Source: a virus. Taken from it: a stretch of DNA of 40,043 nt. The position numbers and the translations under genes are program-made. The stretch is from positions 1 to 40,043 of IMG/VR virus record IMGVR_UViG_3300025168_000209. The stretch is one strand, 5' to 3'. A model generated the notes under the pieces. That model did no database searches. It worked only from the letters and a program-made list of their open reading frames with translations, and was not told the DNA's origin. Below are positions 8,579-16,597 of this stretch, in pieces (the first letter of the stretch is position 1; each line of letters starts with the position of its first letter).

Positions 8579-9040
8579 TCAACTCCCCATTTCTTTAACC
8601 TGTTGTTTTGAATTTTCCAAAGCATCTACCGCTCGGTCGAATATTAACTTACTTCCTAAAACATATTCTATTCGAGTAGATTCGTCGTAGTCGCCCATAA
8701 CCTCAACTAAACAATATGTGTTTGGTCGCATCCTTACTAAATCTAATTTTTGTTGATTACTTAGATTAATCATACCAGACATAGAACTGAGTGATTCCTG
8801 TAAATCGTTAATTCTTTCTTCTGACATTTCATTAACTGTGATTTTGTTATTATTTATAGGTGCGATAAGAAGATAATGAAATGCTGGTTTTTTACCAAGT
8901 ATTTCCTTAAAAAAGTTTTTTTCTTTTTCGTTAAGGTTTTTAACCTCGTATGCCGCTAAATTATCTTGTGTTAATTGGTATTGAAAAAAAACAGCATGTA
9001 ATTCCATATCTGAATTCTTAATTATATTCCACCAACTCAT
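8579..9040 (-). CDS. Tagged late protein (153 aa)
   Basis: Starts MSWWNIIKNSDME. The body looks like an alpha/beta domain with strands YLLIAPI and YCLVEVMGDY and a C-terminal helix. No family recognised. Its ribosome-binding leader, TAAGGAGAAATTAGC before ATG, is nearly identical to that of the next gene upstream. Confidence 0.75.
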   Translation of the reverse strand: MSWWNIIKNSDMELHAVFFQYQLTQDNLAAYEVKNLNEKEKNFFKEILGKKPAFHYLLIAPINNNKITVNEMSEERINDLQESLSSMSGMINLSNQQKLDLVRMRPNTYCLVEVMGDYDESTRIEYVLGSKLIFDRAVDALENSKQQVKEMGS

Positions 9041-9052
9041 GCTAATTTCTCC

Positions 9053-9496
9053 TTATGCCATATGTGAGGCGTAGTTAACTCTAACATCTTTTTCCATCCT
9101 GAACAGTTCAAATAAAACAGGAGCGAGGAAGTGGTTATATGGGTCTTTAATCTTAGTTGTAAATGAATGAAGATGGCCGCTAAAGGTATATTTTGGAACC
9201 TCTGTATTATATGTCCACGGTTTGCTTAATCTTACCTTCCTTTCAAGGAATTTGTATCTTTTCATAAACCGCTTTTTTTGCGGAAATTCACCGAGAGATT
9301 CTAAATATCTTATACCATTGGCAATCTTACCCAATACCATATTTTTATTTTCTTCTCTCATCTTTTTTCTCTCCTTACTATTTTTTATTGTTATTCTAAG
9401 TTTATCTTCTAAAGTACCCATTTCTTCAGGAAGATATTCTTGTGTTAATTTGCTGGCTTCCGATAAATCTAATTTTAATATTTTTTCCCACTTCAT
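9053..9496 (-). CDS. Tagged late protein (147 aa)
   Basis: Starts MKWEKILKLDLSEA, a consensus tag sharing KILKLD with the gene at 7477-7683. A basic helical region (ERKKMREENKNM; KKRFMKRYKFLERKVRL) follows, then a SGHLHSF segment. No family recognised. Its leader TAAGGAGAGATTAGC-ATG is shared with two neighbours. Confidence 0.75.
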   Translation of the reverse strand: MKWEKILKLDLSEASKLTQEYLPEEMGTLEDKLRITIKNSKERKKMREENKNMVLGKIANGIRYLESLGEFPQKKRFMKRYKFLERKVRLSKPWTYNTEVPKYTFSGHLHSFTTKIKDPYNHFLAPVLFELFRMEKDVRVNYASHMA

Positions 9497-9508
9497 GCTA
9501 ATCTCTCC

Positions 9509-9700
9509 TTATCTTGGACTATCTATTGATTCTGTGCCTTCATCTTCAGTATATCCACATTTAGTACAATATGAAACTTCGTCTTTACCTGTTAGTGAAG
9601 CCGCTTTATTAGGAAAAGTAGTCATCATTTTTGAACCGCATCTTGGGCATTCTTTATCCCCGTAAAAGGGTTTATTTTTTAGTATATTTTTCCAATTCAT
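9509..9700 (-). CDS. Tagged zinc-ribbon protein (63 aa)
   Basis: Starts MNWKNILKNKPF, then a complete zinc ribbon: CPRCGSKM (18-25) and CTKCGYTE (44-51), with a hydrophobic strand MMTTF between. This arrangement is like TFIIS/TFB-type ribbons, so nucleic-acid binding is likely, though general. The ATG overlaps the upstream stop (ATGA). Confidence 0.8.
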   Translation of the reverse strand: MNWKNILKNKPFYGDKECPRCGSKMMTTFPNKAASLTGKDEVSYCTKCGYTEDEGTESIDSPR

Positions 9701-10359
9701 GCTAATCTCTCCGCTATATCATCGCGTATCTCAGTCCATACTTCGGGGTATCTTTCTATAAGAACCTTTTGTATGACTTCAATCTGCTGAATTACCACAG
9801 TTTCTTCTCGCTTATGTACTAATTTGCCCTTAAATTCCAGTGCATACTTTAGCGACTCACGAATTTCTTTACTAAGTTTTACCAAAGAATCCACGGTTTT
9901 GAAGTCTAATTCGTCATTATCTATGATAAATTGTTGAATCTTACCCTGCAACATTGAAACATTTTGCGAAAGTAGGTCAATTTCATTCAGTTCTACACGG
10001 GCTACATCTAATGCCGCCGATTGTTGAACGATAGGTTTGAGATGTTTCTTCATATGTAAGTTAATTGAATCAACACCGACATCTAAATATTCTGCAACCT
10101 TGCTCGGTTTCATATGTCCGTCTACAATTGCGGCTTCTAAATCTTTTCTGTTTGGAGCAACACATAAAGAACACTTATCGTTTGAATTATCGTGATAAGC
10201 ATTCAAATGTTGTTGCATATGCTTTCTTGTAGTTCCTGCTCTCCAACCTTCTTCTCGGTCTAAACCTGATGCTTCCATGCGACCTTCAAGAATTTCTACT
10301 TCTATGTTATCCCTATCCGGATGATTACAGAGAGGGCAAGATTTACGAATTTTACGCAT
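9697..10359 (-). CDS. Duplicated CxxC-HTH-HxxxH zinc module protein (220 aa)
   Basis: Two tandem copies of one module fill residues 8-107: CPLC...HMQQHL and CSLC...HMKKHL. Each has a CxxC, an HTH-like stretch (KPSKVAEYLDVGVDSINLHM in the second) and a terminal H-x3-H. The C-terminal half is helical (LSKEIRESLKYALEFKGKL), possibly an oligomerisation coil. DNA binding is likely. A small terminase or transcription regulator are both possible. It carries no N-terminal tag, unlike its neighbours. Its last codons (AERLA-stop) supply the Shine-Dalgarno of the next gene. Confidence 0.8.
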   Translation of the reverse strand: MRKIRKSCPLCNHPDRDNIEVEILEGRMEASGLDREEGWRAGTTRKHMQQHLNAYHDNSNDKCSLCVAPNRKDLEAAIVDGHMKPSKVAEYLDVGVDSINLHMKKHLKPIVQQSAALDVARVELNEIDLLSQNVSMLQGKIQQFIIDNDELDFKTVDSLVKLSKEIRESLKYALEFKGKLVHKREETVVIQQIEVIQKVLIERYPEVWTEIRDDIAERLA

Positions 10360-10906
10360 TTTCTATCACCTCATTTAAATCTTTAATAAACTGCGCTATG
10401 GTGGTGGATGAAAACTTATCATCACCCTCTTTATCAAAAAAAATCATTGTAGGTTCAGTCGCATATACTGAATTCGGAGTTCTTACACTAAATGAAATTA
10501 GTCCGGCTGATTGGGGTTTTTGTAGCGCGAAACCTGCTAAAGACACTAATTTTTCATATTCTACATTATCTACTCCGGTAATAGTTCCCCTTTTCACTCT
10601 TTCCTCTAATTCATCCATTCTTGTTTTCTGTGCAGGAGTTAATCTATTTTCTTGAGCATAACCTACAGATTGAGTTCCGCCCGATATTATTTCCTTACCC
10701 GCAGCATGAACTCTTAAGTTATCTCCATCCCAAATATCCAACATTTCTGTTAATAAATCCGAGATTTCTTCATTACCGATAGAGTTTATAATTTCTTCAA
10801 CCACAAGGTATGCGGCCTTATAACTTTCATCTTGTAAATCTTCGTATGCCTTAATTACACTCCACCACGAACCGCTTTCGTTTTCAGGCCCTACACTATT
10901 ATTCAT
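10352..10906 (-). CDS. Late protein with offset tag (184 aa)
   Basis: Starts MNNSVGPENESGSWWSVIKA; the tag-like SWWSVIK lies after a 12-residue leader. The body is acidic, helical first, then strand-rich (LISFSVRTPNSVYA). No family recognised. The ATG overlaps the end of the upstream gene by four bases. Confidence 0.75.
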   Translation of the reverse strand: MNNSVGPENESGSWWSVIKAYEDLQDESYKAAYLVVEEIINSIGNEEISDLLTEMLDIWDGDNLRVHAAGKEIISGGTQSVGYAQENRLTPAQKTRMDELEERVKRGTITGVDNVEYEKLVSLAGFALQKPQSAGLISFSVRTPNSVYATEPTMIFFDKEGDDKFSSTTIAQFIKDLNEVIENA

Positions 10907-12021
10907 TTCATCACCTTCATTAAATTACTAAATACTGTCATAGCATCGAGTTGCTTGAGCGTAATACCATCACTTTGAGTGCTGTTCGGAACCTTGTATG
11001 TATTCATTTCTTCACCCATAACTTCACGAACAATTTTATTTAGAGTCTTGTTATTTGCTGGAAACTTAAGAGACACACTGTTAATTGTTTCATAATTCAC
11101 CACTTCGTCAATTTCAATTTTTTCACCATCAATTTTAACAGTGCAATTTTCAACAAGTATCTTTAAATCGGACTGATTAATAGTAAAGGTCTTTCTACCG
11201 ATTGCTTGGTTAAGTCTATCCTTTACTGCGATTTTAGTTCCTCTTGCGTAAATACTTCCATCGGCCATAACTTCTCGTATTGCTTTGTTAAGCCCTGTAA
11301 TTGTAGCCATTTGAACTGCGCCAGTCTTAGCACCTAAATTAGCATTTACTGATAAATTAACAACAGGGGGTGCTTTTTGCTTATCAATTAATTCTATGAC
11401 ACTCGCTACTAAAACTCTTAGGCTATTTTCAGGGCCAAAAATTGCTTGCCATAGTGGGGGCTTTGCTTTACCCAACGGAACTGTATTTTCAGTTTCGCCT
11501 TCAACAGACCAATTTTTACCTTTAGGATTCACACTTGAAAATTCCTGTCCAGTTTGTTTAGAATTCCATGTGCGATAATTCCAATAGGCGGGAGTTAAAA
11601 AATGTCCTCTCGAAAAACCTCTTTTAATTTCAGGTTTTTCATCACCCTTTGGTTCTTTAAAATCTATCATTGTTCTAAAAAGTATATTCTGTGGATTTCT
11701 TTTTGGGTTCTTTTCTAATGCCCCCAAGTCATCTATTAGTTTTTTTATATCTAATATGTGTTCTTCTAACATTATAGGTTCATCTATAATTTCAATCAAA
11801 TCGAGGAGAATGTCACCTGCACCAATAAATCCCTTGACCCCTCGACCTATTGTTTGTTTTCCGTGATTCATAACTGTTTGATATACTGACTTAGCGTTTG
11901 CCTTTCCAGTATTGGCATCGGGTTTTCCGGTAATGCCATATTCAGCATTTTTACTTGGCCCCCAAAATTTTTTATAATTTGCTATAAGTTGTAAGGCGGC
12001 AGGTTTATCCCATTCAAACAT
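10903..12021 (-). CDS. Late protein of unknown function (372 aa)
   Basis: ATG 12021 is chosen because GAGGAGG lies 6-7 bases upstream; longer in-frame starts extend into the upstream gene. It begins MFEWDKPAALQLI, at best a weak tag. The N-terminal half is basic; a strand-rich, Asn/Thr/Val-rich second half (VVNLSVNANLGAKTGAVQMA) looks like a beta-structured virion domain. Not recognised. Confidence 0.75.
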   Translation of the reverse strand: MFEWDKPAALQLIANYKKFWGPSKNAEYGITGKPDANTGKANAKSVYQTVMNHGKQTIGRGVKGFIGAGDILLDLIEIIDEPIMLEEHILDIKKLIDDLGALEKNPKRNPQNILFRTMIDFKEPKGDEKPEIKRGFSRGHFLTPAYWNYRTWNSKQTGQEFSSVNPKGKNWSVEGETENTVPLGKAKPPLWQAIFGPENSLRVLVASVIELIDKQKAPPVVNLSVNANLGAKTGAVQMATITGLNKAIREVMADGSIYARGTKIAVKDRLNQAIGRKTFTINQSDLKILVENCTVKIDGEKIEIDEVVNYETINSVSLKFPANNKTLNKIVREVMGEEMNTYKVPNSTQSDGITLKQLDAMTVFSNLMKVMK

Positions 12022-13537
12022 CTTCTTCTTCCTCCTCTTCACTGAATGTAGGGCGGTGTAATGTCTCAAAACCTTCGCTTTGTGAAGTAGTTGCTTCTTT
12101 TGCCAATTGTAGTATTTTCATTACTGACAAAGGAACGCCTATTTTTTTACCTTCTTCGATAAAACTTTTTAGAGCAATTTCCCAATTTTCCATGCTGTCG
12201 GTAGAAGACTTTTTTAGATATTCTGTCCACTTCATATTATTATCAAGAATGGCAATACTACTTAAGTTCTTCTGACTTTTATAAAATTCATATGTATCTG
12301 GATTGGCTACATTTTTTACCGTGTGGGTATTATCTGGTTGTAAAATTATTTCTAAAGTTCCAAATTTAGTTTTAAATACATTTTTATGCTCAGTTTCTTC
12401 AAACCCTAAAATAAATGGAAATTTATATCCTGTATAATAATGGGGGTAATCTACCAAAAAATCAAATAGGGTTTTTATAAACTTAACCCCCTCATACCCA
12501 GTTTCTTTCTTTACAATTTTTGCTATCCCTCTACTGGTTAATTCCATGCCGTCTTTATATAGAGTCACATCACCAAATACTTTCGCCTCCGACATACCAA
12601 AGCGAACATCAACAAGAGGATTTGCATTCATAGCAATAAAAAAGGGTGGTTCACCTACTTTAAATGCTATCCCTCTTTGCTTAGTCACAACATCTTCTGA
12701 AAAATTCCAGTCATCCGGTTTTACCCAATCAGAATTATAACGGTGAGGGTCGACTTCAAAGGATGATGATGTATAAAATAATTCAGATTTTTTATCATAT
12801 GTAATACTGTAATGTGAAAGTCTACCTAGTCTAAATTTATCTGTATTTATGGGGTCTACATAAAATTCACTATCTACTCTAAAATTGGGTTCAAATGAAA
12901 TATCTTCTATATCTATATTATAACTTGCCTGACAATTAGGACATTTACCTTCACGGGATTCTGTATCTACTTTAATTTTTTCCTCATCAAACGGACATTC
13001 AATATATGTGTTTTCATTCAAATAATCATATATCCCTTCAATATGCTCCGAACTACTTTTATCATCAAGTAGTGTAAGAATTAGCCCTCCTAAATTATCT
13101 CCCGCTGATAACACTTCACTTAATACAATGCAAATCTTAAAATCTTCTTTTTGCGTTGTAACTAAGTAGCACTCATCACCTTGCATTTCCGTTGTTTTTA
13201 TATTATACCCCTTACCTGAAGTTCCTGTAACAGAAACATTATTTTTTTCCCAAACTATTTCACTGTTAGAATCTACTATGCTTGATACAAATTCCATAGA
13301 GCGTGTAAAGGTATCAATCCATTTTTCGAGTTCATCCTTTCTTTGCCCAGTTTCCAATGTGCGTCTTAACGGGGGTATTACAGATGCAATTTGCCTACCT
13401 GTTTTTACTTCTGTCAACGAAGAGTAGTCTTTTCCAACATACTTGTAAATTTGGCAGGTAAATCCCTGTTCATTCAAAAGTTTAATAAAATTTTTTTCCT
13501 CTCTAGCATATGATTTTAATAGGCGTTTCCAAGTCAT
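12014..13537 (-). CDS. Tagged multidomain late protein with internal tag (507 aa)
   Basis: Starts MTWKRLLKSYAREE (tag). Residues 1-175 are mixed; a zinc-ribbon-like insert has C181 and CPNC (199-202); the middle is strand-rich. At 435-443 a second tag, MKWTEYLKK, with its own Met follows an Asp-Asn-Asn, and another NWEIALKSF comes shortly after. The protein ends in an acidic run. As in the PAP2 protein, the tag seems to introduce a new domain inside the chain, suggesting that once-separate tagged genes were fused. No Shine-Dalgarno is visible before Met435. Function unknown. Confidence 0.8.
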   Translation of the reverse strand: MTWKRLLKSYAREEKNFIKLLNEQGFTCQIYKYVGKDYSSLTEVKTGRQIASVIPPLRRTLETGQRKDELEKWIDTFTRSMEFVSSIVDSNSEIVWEKNNVSVTGTSGKGYNIKTTEMQGDECYLVTTQKEDFKICIVLSEVLSAGDNLGGLILTLLDDKSSSEHIEGIYDYLNENTYIECPFDEEKIKVDTESREGKCPNCQASYNIDIEDISFEPNFRVDSEFYVDPINTDKFRLGRLSHYSITYDKKSELFYTSSSFEVDPHRYNSDWVKPDDWNFSEDVVTKQRGIAFKVGEPPFFIAMNANPLVDVRFGMSEAKVFGDVTLYKDGMELTSRGIAKIVKKETGYEGVKFIKTLFDFLVDYPHYYTGYKFPFILGFEETEHKNVFKTKFGTLEIILQPDNTHTVKNVANPDTYEFYKSQKNLSSIAILDNNMKWTEYLKKSSTDSMENWEIALKSFIEEGKKIGVPLSVMKILQLAKEATTSQSEGFETLHRPTFSEEEEEEDV

Positions 13538-13538
13538 A

Positions 13539-14243
13539 TTACCATCTTCCTAATAATTCTTCAGGTATGTATTCCTTTAACTCGTCATTTAAAATATTCA
13601 ATGGTATTTCACCATCATTATTATCTATATAGGGCCAGTCGTCACCAAGACCTTCTACATGTTCCCATATTCGTTCTAAAAGTGTGTCCTTATAACTGTG
13701 TTCATTTGAATCGTAAATAGTTGCAAGACTATATCCCCGGCTGCCGATTTTGCTCATTTCAGTTTCCGGCATGTGTCTTTCTACATATGCGGGAAGAGTA
13801 AGAATTGTAGGTAATTGGTTATTTTTACTTGCGAGAGCAAGTGTTACCATAAAATCTCCATTTGTAATTTCTCTATTAGTTTTTACACAAAAACGCATTC
13901 CAGTTGACTTCATTTCTGGGAATGTATCTGTTGCCCTTTCACCAATACCTCTTATTGCTGGACTTGACCCAGATAAAAACGGCATTTTAAATTCAAAAGG
14001 CACTCCCTCTATATCGAAATTAAAAACAAAATTTAAACCCTCTCTCTTAATTTCATTAATGGGTTTCATAAATTCTAAAGTTCTTTTATAAACAAGGGGC
14101 CTAGTGTTGTAATACATAGATGAAAGAACTCGTTCTTCTTCCTCTTTAGTTATTTCTCGTATTGGTGTAAATTCTCGAAAGGAAATTAGTATCTCTTGAG
14201 CCGTATCGTGACTTCTATTCTTTAATATATCTCTCCAAGCCAC
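13539..14243 (-). CDS. Tagged late protein (234 aa)
   Basis: Starts MAWRDILKNRSHD, a consensus tag. The body has strand-rich segments (FVFNFDIEGVPFEFKMPF) and an acidic helical C-terminus. No family recognised; it could be a virion component. The ATG overlaps the upstream stop by one base. Confidence 0.77.
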   Translation of the reverse strand: MAWRDILKNRSHDTAQEILISFREFTPIREITKEEEERVLSSMYYNTRPLVYKRTLEFMKPINEIKREGLNFVFNFDIEGVPFEFKMPFLSGSSPAIRGIGERATDTFPEMKSTGMRFCVKTNREITNGDFMVTLALASKNNQLPTILTLPAYVERHMPETEMSKIGSRGYSLATIYDSNEHSYKDTLLERIWEHVEGLGDDWPYIDNNDGEIPLNILNDELKEYIPEELLGRW

Positions 14244-14593
14244 TACTCCTTCCTCCTCGTCAATCTTTTTACCTTATCAGTAGTTTGGTATTTCCAAACA
14301 AACTTTGCCCATCTTTTGTTTGTGTGAACTTCCTTTATCGCTTGTTTTATTGTAGTGTTTGGACTTCGATTAATTATTTCAGTTATTTCTGGCGTGAGAG
14401 TCTTAACATATTCTGTCACCATAGTTTTCCATGCGTGATAAGGTGTTATTTCTCTACGAAATTCTTCCAAGTAGTTTCCTATAATCTCTACTATACGGCT
14501 TTCGTCTATTTTAAAAGCACCCTTTGGTTCAACACCTGTTGTTAATGCGGTGTGAGAAACAATATCCTTTCTTAGTCTATCTTGCCAACCCAT
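14243..14593 (-). CDS. Tagged late protein (116 aa)
   Basis: Starts MGWQDRLRKDI. The rest is basic and helical, with a Trp-rich C-terminal stretch (NKRWAKFVWKYQTTDKVKRL). Function unknown. The Shine-Dalgarno GGCGGTG lies in the end of the small gene immediately upstream. Confidence 0.77.
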   Translation of the reverse strand: MGWQDRLRKDIVSHTALTTGVEPKGAFKIDESRIVEIIGNYLEEFRREITPYHAWKTMVTEYVKTLTPEITEIINRSPNTTIKQAIKEVHTNKRWAKFVWKYQTTDKVKRLTRRKE

Positions 14594-14595
14594 TA

Positions 14596-14697
14596 TTACA
14601 CCGCCTTATTGAAAAAATGGCCGGGAATTTTTTTGGGACTAGCGAAAAAAAATTTTTCTTTTTTATTCCATTCCCAGCGAAAGTTTATTTTTAACAT
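14596..14697 (-). CDS. Small ORF at the head of the late operon (33 aa)
   Basis: Encodes MLKINFRWEWNKKEKFFFAS followed by a Pro-Lys-Lys-Ile-Pro segment, ending two bases before the next ATG. GGGAG precedes its ATG, and its own end contains the next gene's Shine-Dalgarno, which supports translation. It is basic and aromatic. It may be a short coupled leader gene. Confidence is limited by its length. Confidence 0.45.
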   Translation of the reverse strand: MLKINFRWEWNKKEKFFFASPKKIPGHFFNKAV

Positions 14698-14715
14698 TAT
14701 TATTATCTCCCTTTA

Positions 14716-14779
14716 AAATAAGTTATTATTCTTTATCTTTAAATAAGTTATTATTATTACCTTTAAATAAGTTATTATT
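14716..14779. repeat. Three tandem AT-rich 24-25 bp repeats
   Basis: AAATAAGTTATTATT occurs at 14716-14730, 14741-14755 and 14765-14779, separated by CTTTATCTTT-like spacers. The array lies between the 109-aa gene and the late operon, exactly where a late promoter or leader would be. The last copy overlaps the stop of the 14775-15104 gene. It could be a regulator-binding array or a simple AT-rich expansion. Confidence 0.75.
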
Positions 14780-15104
14780 CTTTATCTTCTTTTGTTGTAT
14801 TCCCTGTTTGGCGAACTACGAGACTTTCCAAAGGTAAATCTTGTAGCGCACTCCAACTATTAAAGTCTAATTCACAATGTCTATATAAACTTTTGCAGTT
14901 TTGACGACTTTTATGTAGTTCTGAGAGTAAAATGCCCAATTGTTTCTTGTTTTTCATCGGTGGGGGGTAAGAATTGCGCCAAAGTTGGTCAAATTGTTCC
15001 CAAATCCAAAGCATTCTATCTATTTCTTCCATCATAGCCCACATTGAGGGCAAATATAAGGTATTTTTATGTTGGCGCATGGCCTTTTTCATAAATTCTT
15101 CCAT
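14775..15104 (-). CDS. Unknown protein (109 aa)
   Basis: A Trp/Met-rich helical protein (MWAMMEEIDRMLWIWEQFD), no family recognised. The first ATG is at 15104, but GGAAGA lies just before an in-frame ATG at 15092, which may be the true start. Upstream lies an AT-rich stretch and an ACCATATGGT copy (15165-15174). Confidence 0.65.
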   Translation of the reverse strand: MEEFMKKAMRQHKNTLYLPSMWAMMEEIDRMLWIWEQFDQLWRNSYPPPMKNKKQLGILLSELHKSRQNCKSLYRHCELDFNSWSALQDLPLESLVVRQTGNTTKEDKE

Positions 15105-15192
15105 GATTATTATGATGGGCTTTTTGTATTTAATGTTTTTTAATTAAAAAAATTCCCAAAGTGAACCATATGGTAAGGAAAGTTAGTGAAGT

Positions 15193-15216
15193 TCACTCGT
15201 CTTCATCGTTAAACAC
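15193..15216 (-). CDS. Micro-ORF 1 (MFNDEDE)
   Basis: A GTG-initiated 7-codon frame ending in TGA, with GGAGG seven bases upstream; an upstream in-frame GTG would make it nine codons. It lies between ACCATATGGT copies at 15165 and 15256. Two near-copies at 17884 and 17978 differ mainly at synonymous positions, which argues for translation. It could be a leader peptide or a ribosome-stalling element. Confidence 0.5.
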   Translation of the reverse strand: MFNDEDE

Positions 15217-15279
15217 TTTCACACCTCCTGCGATTCATATTCTGCTAACGCATGAACCATATGGTTCTATGAAATAGAT

Positions 15280-15359
15280 GGTTTTTATTTTCCAGAATTC
15301 TAAACATTGGGTTGGAACGAGGGTGGGTAAGAAGGTTTAGAGTTCTGAAAATAAAAGCC
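15280..15359 (+). ncRNA. Long hairpin with GAGGGTGGGT loop
   Basis: The left arm (15280-15305) and right arm (15335-15359) pair over about 24 bases with one bulge and two non-Watson-Crick positions. The loop contains GAGGGTGGGTAAG. It is the largest of six such hairpins in the array and sits between the palindromes at 15256 and 15425. Confidence 0.6.
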
Positions 15360-15424
15360 TATACCTTTTATATAGGTGAGGTGGGCAATTTCGGCTATAC
15401 CTTTATTTGTCATAGCCAAGCCCT

Positions 15425-15462
15425 ACCATATGGTAATAATAATTTGTAGAAAGACCTCAGAT
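15425..15462 (+). promoter_or_regulatory. Promoter-like site for a plus-strand transcript
   Basis: ACCATATGGT, then 19 bases containing ATTTGTA, then ACCTCAGAT and an A-run. This matches the palindrome-ATTTG-ACC spacing of three protein-gene promoters, with CTCAGAT replacing CTTATAT. It has a close twin at 16808-16848. No ORF follows on the plus strand, so it would drive a non-coding RNA. Confidence 0.5.
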
Positions 15463-15763
15463 AAAAAAAACAAAAGAAATAACGGGAAAACACTTTAAGA
15501 CCGACTTTTCACAGCCGCCATCTTTAATCCTGAAAAACAAAAGTTAAACAAAAACGAAGCCAATTAAGCAATTGAGTATTTTTACTGGATAAACCCGCTA
15601 TCTCTTTTAAGGGAGTAGGAACGGGCTTTTCACCCGCTTGTCTTAGTTCTTTTAGGGAATCACTAAGAATATTCCTATTAAATTCATATTTCATACACTA
15701 AGCATAAGCATATTGGCGTTAAACAGTCCTACCTGTTTTCTGCCGCTTCCACCCTCCACCAAC

Positions 15764-16072
15764 TCACTGTATTTGTTGCCATTTACCATTCCAACTTTGA
15801 CCGTTGAGAATCCAACGAAAGTTTTTTTGATAAATATCCACATTGTCGAAACCATTTAGTCTTTCTTTTGTAGTTACGGTTTGCCATCCAGCGGATGAAA
15901 TAAAGAAACCATGACAATCCTTGTAAGCAATCAAATTACCATGAAGAAACAATTCACACTTCCATGAAGAGGGATAATTCTCTCTACATGAATACTTAAC
16001 TTTAGTATTGCTTTTCTTGAAGTTTCGGTTATAGGTAAATGCCTGTATTGCCTGTCTTGTAATTTCTCTCAT
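15764..16072 (-). CDS. Conserved viral protein of unknown function (102 aa)
   Basis: Contains ELFLHGNLIAYKDCHGFFIS, then AGWQTVTTKERLNGF, and a C-terminal WILNGQSWNGKW. I recall this 'LHGNxIA ... GWxTxTTKERLNG ... LNGxxWxG' pattern from many phage and plasmid proteins, none with a known role. Last gene of a four-gene operon; the ATG overlaps the upstream stop (ATGA). Confidence 0.82.
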   Translation of the reverse strand: MREITRQAIQAFTYNRNFKKSNTKVKYSCRENYPSSWKCELFLHGNLIAYKDCHGFFISSAGWQTVTTKERLNGFDNVDIYQKNFRWILNGQSWNGKWQQIQ

Positions 16073-16233
16073 TCTTCGCTCGCCTCTTTTGTTTGCTTGT
16101 CCATCTCTTTAACAACTTTAAAAGCCATATCTACTCTTTGCCAATCTTCCCAAAGAGCATCTGCTAAAGCAGAAAGTTCTTCTAAGTCCATTTTAATTAA
16201 ATCAACCATTACAAATTTTTCTGGGTATTTCAT
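16069..16233 (-). CDS. Small acidic helical protein (54 aa)
   Basis: Starts MKYPEKFVMVDLIKMDLEEL and ends in acidic residues. ATGA overlaps on both sides show translational coupling in the operon. No family recognised. Confidence 0.75.
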   Translation of the reverse strand: MKYPEKFVMVDLIKMDLEELSALADALWEDWQRVDMAFKVVKEMDKQTKEASEE

Positions 16234-16427
16234 TCTTCCTCCTCCTTTGGCACATAAACGGTTTGTATCATTCCACCTGTTATATTTTGTTTATGAAAAC
16301 AAGCGGTATCGCAATAATACATCATATGTTGATTTGGGTCAAGTTTTGTTTCACACCATTTACAATTAGTATAAGGCTTTTCAACATACCCTTTTACTAA
16401 AGGTGCAATTGGGCCAATTCTTATCAT
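16230..16427 (-). CDS. Small zinc-finger protein (65 aa)
   Basis: Has CKWC (residues 22-25) and a CDTACFH segment (about 39-45), a likely Cys4 or Cys3His zinc site, then an acidic tail EEEE. Coupled by ATGA overlaps to the genes before and after. Function unknown. Confidence 0.78.
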   Translation of the reverse strand: MIRIGPIAPLVKGYVEKPYTNCKWCETKLDPNQHMMYYCDTACFHKQNITGGMIQTVYVPKEEEE

Positions 16428-16597
16428 GCGTTCATCTCCTGTAATTGTTGAGAGATTTGTTTTAGTGCAAGAATGAGTTCTTTTTCCAACTCTTCTTGAC
16501 TATCAGCACTCACACGGAGTTCATCAATAATGAACTTCTCATATCGGTTCTGTTTTACTTTAATTACAAACTTCGGTTCTCGCTTTTTCCAAAACAT
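16424..16597 (-). CDS. Small basic protein, first gene of the operon (57 aa)
   Basis: Encodes MFWKKREPKFVIKVKQNRYE, then a helical segment with Gln-rich end. The strand pattern FVIKVKQNRYEKFIIDEL suggests a small beta-alpha fold. No Shine-Dalgarno is visible and the TATA-like box lies only about 23 bases upstream, so the message may be leaderless. Function unknown. Confidence 0.72.
   Translation of the reverse strand: MFWKKREPKFVIKVKQNRYEKFIIDELRVSADSQEELEKELILALKQISQQLQEMNA

Larger units (their letters stand above)
15105..15763. other. Gene-poor stretch with palindromes, hairpins and a micro-ORF
   Basis: No ordinary gene is seen. It holds three ACCATATGGT copies, a 7-codon micro-ORF on the minus strand (15193-15216), a long hairpin (15280-15359), and a plus-strand promoter-like site at 15425-15462. 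After that site come hairpin-forming segments such as CTTAGT/ACTAAG (about 15643-15668), suggesting a non-coding transcript that would run antisense into the 15764-16072 gene. Confidence 0.6.

Noticed and set aside
8267-9665. Long plus-strand frames opposite the late operon, for example 8267-8611 and 9222-9665
   Set aside because: They are hydrophobic, low-complexity antisense readings of well-supported tagged genes with ribosome-binding sites.
15319-15328. G-quadruplex from GGGTGGG runs
   Set aside because: Only two G-runs occur per element, too few for an intramolecular quadruplex.
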